Positions 16,088 to 24,890 are shown, counted from the stretch's first letter. The stretch: 48,015 nucleotides of DNA from JAVZJR01 sp964435235 (GCA_964435235.1 CAYSXZ010000033.1:1-48015), one strand, 5' to 3'. Program-made: numbers and translations. Notes: a model not told the origin generated them from the sequence alone.

Positions 16088-16651
16088 ATGCGTGATGTAT
16101 ACTTTGCAACTGGGAATCTTAATAAGTTCAAAGAAGCAGATGAGATTTTTAAAAGAAACATAGATAGGGTTACTCTTAAACATTTTAACTTTGTCCATCG
16201 TGAAATTCGTTCTGACAGTTTGGAAGAAATAGCATATGAAGCAGTGGCCGCGGCATACGCACAACTTCGAAAGCCTGTTTTTGTTGAGGACACTGGTCTA
16301 TTCATAGATGCTCTGAATGGTTTTCCGGGAACCTATTCAGCATGGGTGCAGAAGAAAATAGGATGTAGAGGTATACTCAAACTTATGGATGGCGAAAAGA
16401 AGAGAAGCGCAAGATTTGAAACTTGTATAGCGTTCAGCGATGGAGAAAAGACACTCGCATTTCATGGAAGATGCGAAGGTACGATAGCAGAAGAGGAACG
16501 TGGAAAAAGCGGGTTCGGTTATGATTCTATATTCGTACCAGAAGGAAAATCGACGACGTTCGCTGAAAACATAGAATTAAAAAACGAATGCTCGCATAGA
16601 TATAAATCCCTTTTAGAGCTTATTTGTTACCTAAAAACATTTAGATTATAG
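16088..16651 (+). CDS. XTP/dITP pyrophosphatase (HAM1/RdgB family)
   Basis: 187 residues, the usual length. The substrate motif FATGNLNKFKEA is at the N-terminus. VEDTGLFIDALNGFPGTYSAWV holds the catalytic acidic residues, and GKSGFGYDSIFVPEG is the family signature. The enzyme hydrolyses ITP, XTP and their deoxy forms to monophosphates, which keeps bad bases out of nucleic acids. It is followed by uS15 with an 8-nt gap. Confidence 0.95.
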   Translation: MRDVYFATGNLNKFKEADEIFKRNIDRVTLKHFNFVHREIRSDSLEEIAYEAVAAAYAQLRKPVFVEDTGLFIDALNGFPGTYSAWVQKKIGCRGILKLMDGEKKRSARFETCIAFSDGEKTLAFHGRCEGTIAEEERGKSGFGYDSIFVPEGKSTTFAENIELKNECSHRYKSLLELICYLKTFRL

Positions 16652-16659
16652 GTGAATTG

Positions 16660-17115
16660 ATGGCTAGAATGCATTCGAGAAAAAAAGGAAAATCTGGAAG
16701 GAAAAGACCAAAAAGCAAAACACTGCCAGAATGGGTAAAGGTCGATAAGGCTGAAATAGAAGAAACGATACTAAAGTTGGCAAGGGAAGGCGTTTCTCCT
16801 TCAAAAATAGGACTTGTTATGAGAGACAAATATGCTGTTCCTGATGTAAAATTAATTCTTGGTATGCCCCTCTATGCCTTTTTGAGAAAAAACAATGTTG
16901 CCGGAGAATATCCGGAAGATTTTCTAGAGTTGATAAAGAGGGCTGTTAGATTGAGAAGGCATCTAAAAAAATCAAAAAAGGATATACACAATACGACAAA
17001 ATACAATCATATTGTTTCAAAAATTCTACGCCTTGCAAAATACTACAGCAGAAAGGGGGTCATACCAAAGGGCTGGAAGTATGATCCGGAGCAGGCTGAA
17101 CTTCTAGTTAAATAA
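16660..17115 (+). CDS. rps15: 30S ribosomal protein uS15
   Basis: 151 residues, typical for the archaeal/eukaryotic form with an N-terminal extension (MARMHSRKKGKSGRKRP). The core contains SPSKIGLVMRDKYAVPDVKLI and LIKRAVRLRRHLKKSKKD. It binds the central domain of 16S rRNA. I start at the ATG at 16660, just after an in-frame TTG, with GGTGA upstream. The gene heads a uS15-eS1-NAC set. Confidence 0.97.
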   Translation: MARMHSRKKGKSGRKRPKSKTLPEWVKVDKAEIEETILKLAREGVSPSKIGLVMRDKYAVPDVKLILGMPLYAFLRKNNVAGEYPEDFLELIKRAVRLRRHLKKSKKDIHNTTKYNHIVSKILRLAKYYSRKGVIPKGWKYDPEQAELLVK

Positions 17116-17143
17116 CTCATATTGATTAGCATGGTGATGCTGA

Positions 17144-17740
17144 ATGGCTGGTAAAAAGAAAACAAAGGTCGTTGATAAATGGAAACTAAAAAAATGGTAT
17201 AGCGTAACTGCCCCTGCGCTTTTTGAAAATAGAGAGCTTTGTGAGATACTTTCAAGCGACGAGAAAAACCTAATAAATAGGATAATTAAGAGGAGCCTGG
17301 CTGAGTTAGGTATCGGTACAGCTTCACAGCTTTCTATGTTTACATATCTCAACTTTAGAATAATAGATGTGAAAGGAACAACTGCAAGTACCTCGCTTAT
17401 TGGTCATGAGATTTCTTCTTCTTATCTGAAGACATTTGCAAGAAGAGGAAAATCACTCATCCACGAGGTCTTAGACGTAAAAACAAAGGATGGAGTAGAA
17501 GTCAGAGTGAAATTGATAGTCGTAACGGATTCTAAAGTAAGCGAAAATACGAAAAGAAATATCAGAGCAGCAGTAAAAGAGGAGACTAAAAAAATAGCAG
17601 AAAGCATGAAGTTTGATGAATTCATGGGAGAGTTAATATATGGAAAGTTCTCATCAAAACTTTTTAACAGGCTCAAACAAATAACAAAAATAAAACGCGT
17701 TGAGGTTAGAAAATCAGAAAAGAAGGAGGTATTTGCTTAA
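17144..17740 (+). CDS. rps3ae: 30S ribosomal protein eS1 (S3Ae)
   Basis: 198 residues. Opens with MAGKKKTKVVDKWKLKKWY and continues with FENRELCEI, RIIDVKGTTASTSLIGHE and FARRGKSLIHEVLDVKTKDG, all eS1 signatures. The stop codon overlaps the NAC start (TAATG), so translation is coupled. It belongs to the small-subunit platform. Confidence 0.97.
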   Translation: MAGKKKTKVVDKWKLKKWYSVTAPALFENRELCEILSSDEKNLINRIIKRSLAELGIGTASQLSMFTYLNFRIIDVKGTTASTSLIGHEISSSYLKTFARRGKSLIHEVLDVKTKDGVEVRVKLIVVTDSKVSENTKRNIRAAVKEETKKIAESMKFDEFMGELIYGKFSSKLFNRLKQITKIKRVEVRKSEKKEVFA

Positions 17741-18078
17741 TGATGCCGCCAGGTGGATTCGACCCAAAAAGAATGAACCAACTTATGAAGCAGATGGGTA
17801 TAAAATCAGAAGAGATACCTGCCTCTAAAGTCATAATAGAAACAGAGTCTGGAAAGTACGTCATAGAAAAGCCGCAGGTAATCGAAATAACAGTGCAAGG
17901 TCAAAAATCATTTCAAATATCTGGCGATGCAAGATTCGAAGAAAGAGTATCGGACGAGGATGTCAAGATGGTGATGGAGCAGACTGGTTGCTCTGAAGAG
18001 GAAGCATACGAAACCCTAAGAAGAACACGTGGGGATATCGCGGAGGCAATTCTCATCTTAAAAAAAGACAAGGAATAA
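17740..18078 (+). CDS. nac: Nascent polypeptide-associated complex protein (alpha-NAC)
   Basis: 112 residues. The NAC domain has IETESGKYVIEKPQVIEITV followed by the C-terminal UBA domain DVKMVMEQTGCSEEEAYETL. Archaeal NAC is a homodimer that binds nascent chains at the ribosome. The start overlaps the eS1 stop. Met2 could also serve as start. Confidence 0.95.
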   Translation: MMPPGGFDPKRMNQLMKQMGIKSEEIPASKVIIETESGKYVIEKPQVIEITVQGQKSFQISGDARFEERVSDEDVKMVMEQTGCSEEEAYETLRRTRGDIAEAILILKKDKE

Positions 18079-18102
18079 AAATTTTAACCTCTTTTATCTT
18101 TC

Positions 18103-18681
18103 ATGGTAACTAGACGCGAAATTATAGTTCTTATTGTTCTTATACTTTTCATAGCAGGATTTGTGAAATTTGTTGAGTTGTTTAAGACAAATATTGTTGG
18201 AGCTGATGCAAGTAAGTTTGTGCTTGAGGATCTTCGTTCAAAGTATCCGAACGCAGAAATGGAGATAATGTCAATAAATGAAAAAACCAATAACGCTGGA
18301 GAAAAATATTTTGAAATAAAGGTAAGGGTTACGGAAGATGCGTTCACCCCCTGCCCGAAAAGAATGCATATATATTACAACTATCCAGTCCAAAATTTTG
18401 TTCCGCAGCCAACCGAATATATAACAAAGAATTGTACGGTATGCACAGAGGGTACGTGCACTATAGCATTCCCAGAAGAAGCGATAATAGCGTCGCATAC
18501 TCTTGCTGGTACAGAAGAGGTCCGTCAGTTTATTAAAGATAGAACTGTTTATCCGACTGTATCAGAAGAAAATAATTTATGGCGTGTAATATGGGACTCC
18601 CCTTCATCTATTTATTATTATGTTGTAACGGTTGAAAAAGATGGCGGGGTATCTCTTGTAGAGAAGATGATGAAAACCTAA
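18103..18681 (+). CDS. Membrane-anchored extracellular hypothetical protein
   Basis: 192 residues. One N-terminal membrane helix (IIVLIVLILFIAGFVKFV) anchors a soluble domain with a Cys cluster (CPKR, CTVCTEGTC) and beta strands near the end. No family recognised. Convergent with rtcA, 1 nt apart. Confidence 0.6.
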   Translation: MVTRREIIVLIVLILFIAGFVKFVELFKTNIVGADASKFVLEDLRSKYPNAEMEIMSINEKTNNAGEKYFEIKVRVTEDAFTPCPKRMHIYYNYPVQNFVPQPTEYITKNCTVCTEGTCTIAFPEEAIIASHTLAGTEEVRQFIKDRTVYPTVSEENNLWRVIWDSPSSIYYYVVTVEKDGGVSLVEKMMKT

Positions 18682-18682
18682 A

Positions 18683-19645
18683 CTACGATATCGAAACAGT
18701 GGTGTCGGAATATTCTATTTTTCTTTTGCTAAAATAAGAGATTACGTCTACATTTGTTCTAAAATGGGTAGTTATTTCTGAAGTTTTAAATGACGTAGGC
18801 CCTTCTGCGATAGCGGCGTAGATAAGTAATTGATCTGCAAGATGTCTGTCCACATCTCCGTCCTCGTGCGCCAGCATATCTACTGCCTCCTTTGCCACAA
18901 TTTCCGCTCTCTTACCTATCTCGCCAACTACATACGATCCACGAAGTCCTTTCCAAAGAGTCACAGCATTTCCTGGTGAAGCTGCATGTTCTTCCTTTAT
19001 GGAAACATCCTCTATATTATTTTCCAAAAGAACTTTTTTTTCACGCATTGCTATGGAGAGTGGGAGATTTGCAAGCCTTATTATCCCTCGAACATGCTCA
19101 TCTTTCGGCCATTCCTTTCTACCTCGCAGCGTAGATGGGGCTACTTTAATTTCTATCTCTCCTCCACCAGCCGGATAGTACCCAGAACGAATAAGCCTAG
19201 ATCGAACATTCGCACCCATAAGATTTATGGCGGGCAGAAAGACATTTTCGAAATAATCGTAGCCGGGGGATTTCATGACGTGCGTCCCTCCTGTTATTCT
19301 AACCTCGCTCTTTTTTTCTGCAAAAAGCAAGATTGGAAGGATTGTTTGGGCAACAAGCGTTACAGAACCCGCGGTTCCTATATTAAAATCGTATCTTCCA
19401 CCGACAATTTCTCCTGGCTCAAAGGAGAGCGTTCGGCTTCCCACCTCTGCACCTGTAAGCGTTCCTCTGCATACGTTTCTGACAGCCTTTACTGCTGTTA
19501 GGTGCTGCATCGCAAGTCCTGGTTTCGGTCTGTTCGCACGGATATTCGTTATCTCTACCGCTCTTCCAGTGATAGCTGAGAAAGTAAGTGCACTCCGTAT
19601 TATTTGCCCACCACCTTCACCATGAGAACCATCTATAGTTATCAT
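18683..19645 (-). CDS. rtcA: RNA 3'-terminal phosphate cyclase
   Basis: 320 residues. DGSHGEGGGQIIRSAL at the N-terminus and the nucleotidyl-histidine region EDGDVDRHLADQLLIYAAIA near residue 290-300 are RtcA hallmarks. The enzyme converts RNA 3'-phosphate ends to 2',3'-cyclic phosphates using ATP. BHB splicing endonucleases leave the same type of end. A GAGGT site precedes the ATG by 7 nt. Length is normal. Confidence 0.95.
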   Translation of the reverse strand: MITIDGSHGEGGGQIIRSALTFSAITGRAVEITNIRANRPKPGLAMQHLTAVKAVRNVCRGTLTGAEVGSRTLSFEPGEIVGGRYDFNIGTAGSVTLVAQTILPILLFAEKKSEVRITGGTHVMKSPGYDYFENVFLPAINLMGANVRSRLIRSGYYPAGGGEIEIKVAPSTLRGRKEWPKDEHVRGIIRLANLPLSIAMREKKVLLENNIEDVSIKEEHAASPGNAVTLWKGLRGSYVVGEIGKRAEIVAKEAVDMLAHEDGDVDRHLADQLLIYAAIAEGPTSFKTSEITTHFRTNVDVISYFSKRKIEYSDTTVSIS

Positions 19646-19686
19646 ATGAATACCTCAGGAATTGAAGGACAGCGAACAGAAAGAGG

Positions 19687-19710
19687 CCAGCGCATTTCGA
19701 TGCGCTGGCA
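19687..19710. other. Perfect 10-bp hairpin with UUCG loop (possible structured RNA)
   Basis: On the plus strand GCCAGCGCAT-TTCG-ATGCGCTGGC forms ten uninterrupted pairs with a UUCG tetraloop, in a GC-rich island (about 19655-19740) inside an AT-rich gap between rtcA and the PPR gene. The island is richer in GC than its surroundings, as structural RNAs usually are here. I tried to fit a tRNA on both strands and could not. It may be a small RNA or part of the rtcA leader. Confidence 0.35.
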
Positions 19711-19886
19711 AGGCGACCAGTTATCCTCCCATGCACCCAGAATAAGCGTAATTATATGGTCTTCGGAATTTATTTAAATGTTTTGGTTTTTTGTGCTAAT
19801 AAATAGTTATAAATGTTTTAAAGTTACCAAATGTTTAAATTTATAGCCATAATTTTATCTGCACGGTCTAAAAGCTTCAGTCATTT

Positions 19887-20690
19887 CTATCCTCTAGAGT
19901 TTAGACTTTCCAATGCACGTTTTATATCATAAGATAATGAAGAATTTGTACTCTCACGTGACCACATCTCTAAGTCATTTTTGAACTGCTCTCTCTCATT
20001 ATTGCGCACGTTATGGCAGAAAACAAGACCACATATTATCCTTGGATAGTGGATGTTCGTTTTTGGTACTTTTGTTTTGAGGCGTCTGAACTCCTCAATC
20101 GCCTTACCATTCTGATTAGAATCCTTAAGACAATATGCTCGTATAACCCTAGCTAGCACAACGGAATCATGCTCTTTAAATGTTCTATTGTTAAGTAGAT
20201 TTTCGATCTGTTTTAGTACTTCGCCATACTTCTTTTGCTTGCGCATCGCCTCTAATCTTGACAGTAATATACACTCAGCATTTTTTATCTCGTTAGGGGC
20301 ACTTGATATTAGTTTTTCTATTTCGTCGAATTTTTTTCTGTGATAATATGCATCTATCATTGAGTTATAGGTTACTACGTTAACGATACCTTTATTTACA
20401 GCCTCATTAAAGATTTCTCTTGCATTATTGATGTCGCCTAACCCGCCATATACTTTGATCAACATGCTATGAAAGTATTTATCATTAGGATAGCGTTCAA
20501 GTGCCTTCTTAAGCAAATTTCTGGCATCGATAAACTTTTTTTCCCTTATGAGAAATTTGGCTGCTTTGCTTATTTCCTTAGGATCTTTTATGAAATTTTC
20601 CTCTGAAAGAGGCTGATGGCATCTAAGTATGGGGCCATGGTCGCTTTCTCTATACCCTCCCTTATGATTTTTATATCGCATGAAACTCAT
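19887..20690 (-). CDS. TPR/PPR-like helical repeat protein
   Basis: 267 residues made of helix-turn-helix repeats of 33-36 residues. One unit, NVVTYNSMIDAYYHRKKFDEI, closely matches the pentatricopeptide (PPR) consensus. Other units are TPR-like (ARNLLKKALERYPNDKYFH, AREIFNEAVNKG). PPR proteins of organelles bind RNA, but one good unit is not proof. No signal peptide. The GC-rich island described separately lies just downstream. Confidence 0.7.
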   Translation of the reverse strand: MSFMRYKNHKGGYRESDHGPILRCHQPLSEENFIKDPKEISKAAKFLIREKKFIDARNLLKKALERYPNDKYFHSMLIKVYGGLGDINNAREIFNEAVNKGIVNVVTYNSMIDAYYHRKKFDEIEKLISSAPNEIKNAECILLSRLEAMRKQKKYGEVLKQIENLLNNRTFKEHDSVVLARVIRAYCLKDSNQNGKAIEEFRRLKTKVPKTNIHYPRIICGLVFCHNVRNNEREQFKNDLEMWSRESTNSSLSYDIKRALESLNSRG

Positions 20691-20808
20691 AAAATAATAT
20701 TTAGCAACAAGCTTTTTTAAAAGTTGTGTGTATCTATGTTTTTTTCGTATTTCAAGTATTTCTACGTAAAATTTTAAGCGCTAACTCACTATTTTTGATT
20801 GGATTGAT

Positions 20809-22098
20809 ATGAGCATCTTAATAAAAAATACTACAATTGTAACGCAGGACAGCGAACGAAGGATAATCAATGGCGATTTACTGATAAGAGATAGCAGAAT
20901 AAACGAGATAGGAAATGATATAGACGAAAAGGCTGACGAAATTATAGATGGAAACAGAAAGATAGCAATCCCTGGTCTTATTAATACCCATACGCATATT
21001 GCGATGGCGCTTCTTCGTGGTTATGGCGAGGGCTTGCCGTTGCACGAATGGCTTGAGAAAAAGATCTGGCCAGCAGAGGCAAAGCTTACTTCAGGTGATG
21101 TCAGATGGGGCTCTCTTCTTGGAATGATAGAAAGTATAAGAAGTGGAGTAACAGCTATAAATGAGATGTACATTTATCACGTAGGAGAAACTGGAAAGGC
21201 TGCAGAGGAAATAGGACTCAGAGTTATTCTTCCGAGAGCAATGTTCGACCTTATACCTGGAAGGAAGCTAGAAACTGAATTACGCGAAGCTGCTGTTTTT
21301 ATAAATAATTGGAAAGGACGCAGCGAATTGGTCAAACCGATAGTGTCGTGCCATGCACCCTATACCTGTAGCGAAGAATTGTTGCTTAAAGCAAAGGAGA
21401 TGGCAAACAAAGAGAAGTTGAAATTTCATATGCATCTCAGCGAAACAAGAAAGGAAGTGTTTGATATCTTAAATAGTAAGGGTAAATATCCATTCGAATA
21501 TATGGATTCCATCGGACTCGTAGATGAAGACAGTATATTCGCGCACGCCAGTTGGGTGACCAAACGTGAGATAGCGCTTGTTGGAAAAAAGAGAGCAACC
21601 ATTTCGCACTGCCCAACGAGCAATCTAAAACTCGCAACAGGAGGGATATGCCCAATAATAGAATATGACAGTGCAGGTGCAAACGTTACTATAGGCACGG
21701 ACAGTGCAGCGAGTAATAATTCTTTGAATATGTTCGAGAGCATGAAATTGGCCGCCCTTCTGCAAAAGCATCATTATTGGAAGGCTGATGTTGCACCTGC
21801 TCAGAAGCTCTTTGATTTTGCAACTATAAACGGTGCAAAGGGATTGGGCATCAACGCAGGAAGCATTGAAAAAGGGAAACTTGCAGATATCGTGCTGCTT
21901 GAGCGTGGACCTAACATGGTTCCAGAGCATAATATAATTGCTAATATAATATATGCTGCAGGCCCACAAAATGTCAGCGATGTAATAATAAACGGAAAGA
22001 TTGTCATGAGAGATAAAAAGATCCTAACCGTTGATGAAGAAAAAGTAAAAGAGGAGGCTGAAAAGGCAGCTAAGGATCTCGTATCTAGAGCTTCATAA
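20809..22098 (+). CDS. Amidohydrolase, MTA/SAH deaminase type
   Basis: 429 residues. Metal motif NTHTHIAMALLRGYGEGLP (His61, His63), the third ligand in HMHLSETRKEV, then HCPTSNLKLATG and GTDSAASNNSLNMF. These are the signatures of 5'-methylthioadenosine/S-adenosylhomocysteine deaminases. It would turn SAH or MTA into inosyl forms, a fitting partner for SAM-dependent methylation. Other nucleoside or guanine deaminases of the family remain possible. Overlaps DUF763 by 6 nt at the 3' end. Confidence 0.9.
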   Translation: MSILIKNTTIVTQDSERRIINGDLLIRDSRINEIGNDIDEKADEIIDGNRKIAIPGLINTHTHIAMALLRGYGEGLPLHEWLEKKIWPAEAKLTSGDVRWGSLLGMIESIRSGVTAINEMYIYHVGETGKAAEEIGLRVILPRAMFDLIPGRKLETELREAAVFINNWKGRSELVKPIVSCHAPYTCSEELLLKAKEMANKEKLKFHMHLSETRKEVFDILNSKGKYPFEYMDSIGLVDEDSIFAHASWVTKREIALVGKKRATISHCPTSNLKLATGGICPIIEYDSAGANVTIGTDSAASNNSLNMFESMKLAALLQKHHYWKADVAPAQKLFDFATINGAKGLGINAGSIEKGKLADIVLLERGPNMVPEHNIIANIIYAAGPQNVSDVIINGKIVMRDKKILTVDEEKVKEEAEKAAKDLVSRAS

Positions 22099-23163
22099 AC
22101 TGCTCAGTTGCATTAACGCTCTTTTTGTTTTCTCATCCCCAATACGCCGCTCAATTATTATGCTTCTGAGAAAATCTATCGAATCATCGTATATCTTTTT
22201 ATCAACAGGATACGGAATACCATCCTTTCCTCCGTGAGCAAAGGAGTATTTTATCGGGTCCTTCCAGTCAGCTTCCTTTCCGTAAATGAGTTTTGAAAGA
22301 AGTGCTAGTGCCCTAAGGCTTTTTGCGCCTATGCCCTTTAGCGCTACGAGTTCTTCATAATTTCTTGGCTGAAATTCGTACGCCGCGCGAAGCATCTCCC
22401 AATCTCGCTTGGTTAAATCGTTTTTTTCGATCCAATGCCTTTCAGGCATTTTGAATTCTCCGAATAACATGCTCTGACCTTCAAGTTTGTTCTTCAAATA
22501 CAAAGGGTTTTCCTTTACAATATCAATGCTTGCTTTCCTAACCTCTTCTGACATTTCGCTTACGAGATTCAGCACGCTTTCTTCTTTTATCCCGGCGATG
22601 GTCTCGTTTGGGGATTCAACAAAACTTGAAGAATTGAACCAATGATAACGTCTCGCATAACCACTGGCATCATTCATACCTTGCTGCACCACAGCCCAGT
22701 TCCCATCTTCATCAAAAAAGAAGCTGTGATGGTACAATACGTATGAATCTTGAATGCAATTGTTGTCCACTTTGGCGCTCATCTTAGTTGCCTTTATGAG
22801 TGCTTCTGTTTTCGCAGTAGATAAGTTGAGTTCCTCTGCATTTTTCTCAATTTCATCTGGTGTTTTCTTAGACGTCTTTCCCTTTCCTCCGCACACAGCT
22901 ATACCTGCCTCTTTATCTATGCCTTCTTTCAATGCACCGCACACAGTTGTAGTCAAACCAGAGCTGTGCCAGTCGAAACCCAAAATACATCCAAGTGCCT
23001 GGAAGAACATGGGATTAGAAAGACGTAAGAGAAACTCGCGAGTGCCATATTCGTCTATAATTGTTTCTGATATCTCACCCGCAAGCGTCTTCATTCTTGT
23101 GAATAACCATGGCGGGCATTTGCCGGAATGCAGCGGAAGGTCCATCGAACCTGTTTTTATCAT
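22093..23163 (-). CDS. DUF763 family protein
   Basis: 356 residues. Opens GSMDLPLHSGKCPPWLFTRM, which with FDWHSSGLTTTVCGALKEG is the DUF763 signature. A helix-hairpin-helix-like segment is seen near residue 280 (ELVALKGIGAKSLRALALL), which hints at DNA binding. Function unknown. The neighbour upstream on the same strand is Ogg2, 35 nt away, so a DNA-repair setting is possible. Confidence 0.85.
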   Translation of the reverse strand: MIKTGSMDLPLHSGKCPPWLFTRMKTLAGEISETIIDEYGTREFLLRLSNPMFFQALGCILGFDWHSSGLTTTVCGALKEGIDKEAGIAVCGGKGKTSKKTPDEIEKNAEELNLSTAKTEALIKATKMSAKVDNNCIQDSYVLYHHSFFFDEDGNWAVVQQGMNDASGYARRYHWFNSSSFVESPNETIAGIKEESVLNLVSEMSEEVRKASIDIVKENPLYLKNKLEGQSMLFGEFKMPERHWIEKNDLTKRDWEMLRAAYEFQPRNYEELVALKGIGAKSLRALALLSKLIYGKEADWKDPIKYSFAHGGKDGIPYPVDKKIYDDSIDFLRSIIIERRIGDEKTKRALMQLSSL

Positions 23164-23198
23164 ATGTATAGTATGTCATACGCAAACATAATTAATAG

Positions 23199-23831
23199 TT
23201 ATTTCAACACCTTTCCAGTCTCAATATACCATAAATAGAGGTCTAATTCACCAAGATTCATCCCTGCCCTTTTTGCCATCTTTTTCAGCACGTTTTCTAT
23301 CGCAAGATATCTCTTTTTAGTAAGATTTTTTGTCTTTGGTTTTTCAATTAAACTGTTTCTTGCGAGCAAATCAATTATATGAAAATCTATTATAGCAACA
23401 TCGGTGTAGCCGATGTTTCTAAGGAAATGGCTGCTTTCTTTATAACCAAGACCTTTTATATTTTTAACCAACCATTCCCTTGCTGCAGGCCCACTACTAA
23501 AAGAATGACACATCTTACCAAGAGTTTGTGCATGCTTTCTTGCCTCTACTATGTAACCGGCTTTTTTTGTGTGAAAGCGACACCCTGATTTTTTTAGTTT
23601 TTCTGCGAGCACTTTCTTCTGGAGTGTGAGAAATTGTTGCCCTATTTCTCTCTGTATCTCGATAGCCCTGTCCGCACGAAAATTTGCTGTTAGGATGCAG
23701 AATGAGAGTTCCTTGAAAAGTTCTTCTAAAGGTTTTTTACCGAGTGTGCTGAATTCACTCATACGCTTAGCTATAATTTTGCTCGTGTTTGATTTTTTAA
23801 TCTCTAAAATCTTATCAATGAGTTGTTGCAT
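23199..23831 (-). CDS. ogg: 8-oxoguanine DNA glycosylase/lyase, Ogg2 type
   Basis: 210 residues, the length of archaeal Ogg2. The HhH-GPD core is IKGLGYKESSHFLRNIGY with catalytic Lys131, followed by VAIIDFHI with Asp149. It removes 8-oxoguanine and nicks the abasic site. The C-terminus LDLYLWYIETGKVLK is also typical. Confidence 0.93.
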   Translation of the reverse strand: MQQLIDKILEIKKSNTSKIIAKRMSEFSTLGKKPLEELFKELSFCILTANFRADRAIEIQREIGQQFLTLQKKVLAEKLKKSGCRFHTKKAGYIVEARKHAQTLGKMCHSFSSGPAAREWLVKNIKGLGYKESSHFLRNIGYTDVAIIDFHIIDLLARNSLIEKPKTKNLTKKRYLAIENVLKKMAKRAGMNLGELDLYLWYIETGKVLK

Positions 23832-23884
23832 AGTAAAAATAAAAGGAGAAAATATTAAACATCGATAGTTTTTTTAAAATCCCT

Positions 23885-24150
23885 AGTAGCTTATGGGCTT
23901 CCCGGTTTGCCATACATGAAAGATGTGGAGCTTCAGTCTTCGACTCCGCCCTGTATCCTGCAAGCACGGACTGAATTGCTTATGGCTGCTCCTTCCGGCC
24001 TGACCAATTTCACAAAACAAACCGCCACGCAGGGCAGGACATCTACGCCTACGACAGAAGACGCAACCCTCACGCATGACGCTCCGGGCATTCGGTCCGC
24101 CATAAGGGGATTTGCGGTAAAGGGACCCCTAGCCCCAACCTAGCCCACAT
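23885..24150 (-). ncRNA. ffs: Signal recognition particle RNA (7S RNA)
   Basis: On the minus strand the conserved helix 8 core GGTCAGGCCGGAAGGAGCAG is present (about 24002-23983), with the GGAA-type tetraloop and the asymmetric internal loop. The 5' part carries an Alu-domain-like G-rich start (GGGCTAGG) and CCCTTTACCGCAAATCCCC. The 5' GTGGGCT pairs with AGCCCAT near the 3' end, closing the terminal helix. Ends are approximate. An A/T-rich box at about 24170-24180 could be the promoter. The RNA scaffolds SRP19 and SRP54. Confidence 0.93.
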
Positions 24151-24183
24151 TAAAATAAACACGTGCGAGCTTTTTTAATTTAA

Positions 24184-24408
24184 CGTTCAAATCTACAAAT
24201 ATTTATACCTGGCGGAGATCGGACTGCTTCGGTTCTTGCATCTGGATCGATACAAATTAAAATCGGATCTTTTATCAGCGCTTTGATAAATTTCATCATA
24301 CTTGCAGTAGTTATATATTTCACAAAAAATCAAAAAATGTTTTTACCTAATTTACATTTTTTAAGAAATTTCCGACTAAAACAGATAATAAAACAGACAA
24401 TAGGATGA
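24184..24408 (+). pseudogene. mscL C-terminal remnant (mechanosensitive channel)
   Basis: After a TAA at 24181-24183 the frame reads PGGDRTASVLASGSIQIKIG, then FISALINFIILAVVIYFTKN. This is the periplasmic loop and second membrane helix of MscL. The first helix and conserved N-terminus are missing because the SRP RNA gene occupies that space. No usable start codon precedes the homology. The tail overlaps a convergent gene. I judge it a truncated leftover. Confidence 0.55.
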
Positions 24409-24808
24409 AGCTAAGGCCGCATGGCAATTCTATTTTTTCACCGCAATCTGCAGCAGCGTAGAAAACACAACTATCTGCCTCAGAAAAGCACTGCGCGGTA
24501 CCTATCTCGCATTTTTCTTTGTCTGTGTATTCTGAATATATATTTAAGCATGATCTGAGTTCTTCTGCACACCTGTCAATTTGAGGGCATTGTCCTGCAG
24601 CATGTTTAGCAGTAGCAATCGGATATACTTGTGCAATACAACTAATACCGCTCTGTTGGTAAGAGTCATAGCAGTTTTTATCCATCTTCCCATTTGCGTC
24701 AAAAGGACAAGAGGCACAAGCTTTTCTGTAAGCACTTTCAGCACAACCAGCAGCGCTTACTAAACCGAATATTAAAAGCAACAAAAAAACAATTGATGGC
24801 TTTAACAT
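24347..24808 (-). CDS. Secreted Cys-rich protein with C-terminal membrane anchor
   Basis: 153 residues. Signal peptide MLKPSIVFLLLLIFGLVSAAG, then about 12 Cys in an otherwise helical body (CASCPFD, CYDSYQQSGISC, CPQIDRC), and a C-terminal membrane segment (LSFILLSVLLSVLVGNF). Probably a disulphide-bonded surface protein. No family recognised. Confidence 0.65.
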   Translation of the reverse strand: MLKPSIVFLLLLIFGLVSAAGCAESAYRKACASCPFDANGKMDKNCYDSYQQSGISCIAQVYPIATAKHAAGQCPQIDRCAEELRSCLNIYSEYTDKEKCEIGTAQCFSEADSCVFYAAADCGEKIELPCGLSFILLSVLLSVLVGNFLKNVN

Positions 24809-24842
24809 GTAGAACGTTTGAAAAATAAAATTTTAAAACTTT

Positions 24843-24890
24843 ATTTAGTTTACTCAAACAGAGTGATATTTAGTTTACTCAAAACAGTGA
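24843..24890. repeat. Two tandem copies of a 24-nt sequence
   Basis: ATTTAGTTTACTCAAACAG (24843-) recurs at 24868 with one extra A and a 2-nt loss near the end. It lies between a secreted protein gene and the EF-Tu-like gene's 3' end. It could bind a regulator of the Cys-rich gene, or be a chance duplication. Confidence 0.5.

Noticed and set aside
19650..19745. tRNA-Ser or another tRNA with introns in the GC-rich island
   Set aside because: The stem resembles an anticodon arm with CGA, but the loop length is wrong and no acceptor or T arm pairs on either strand.
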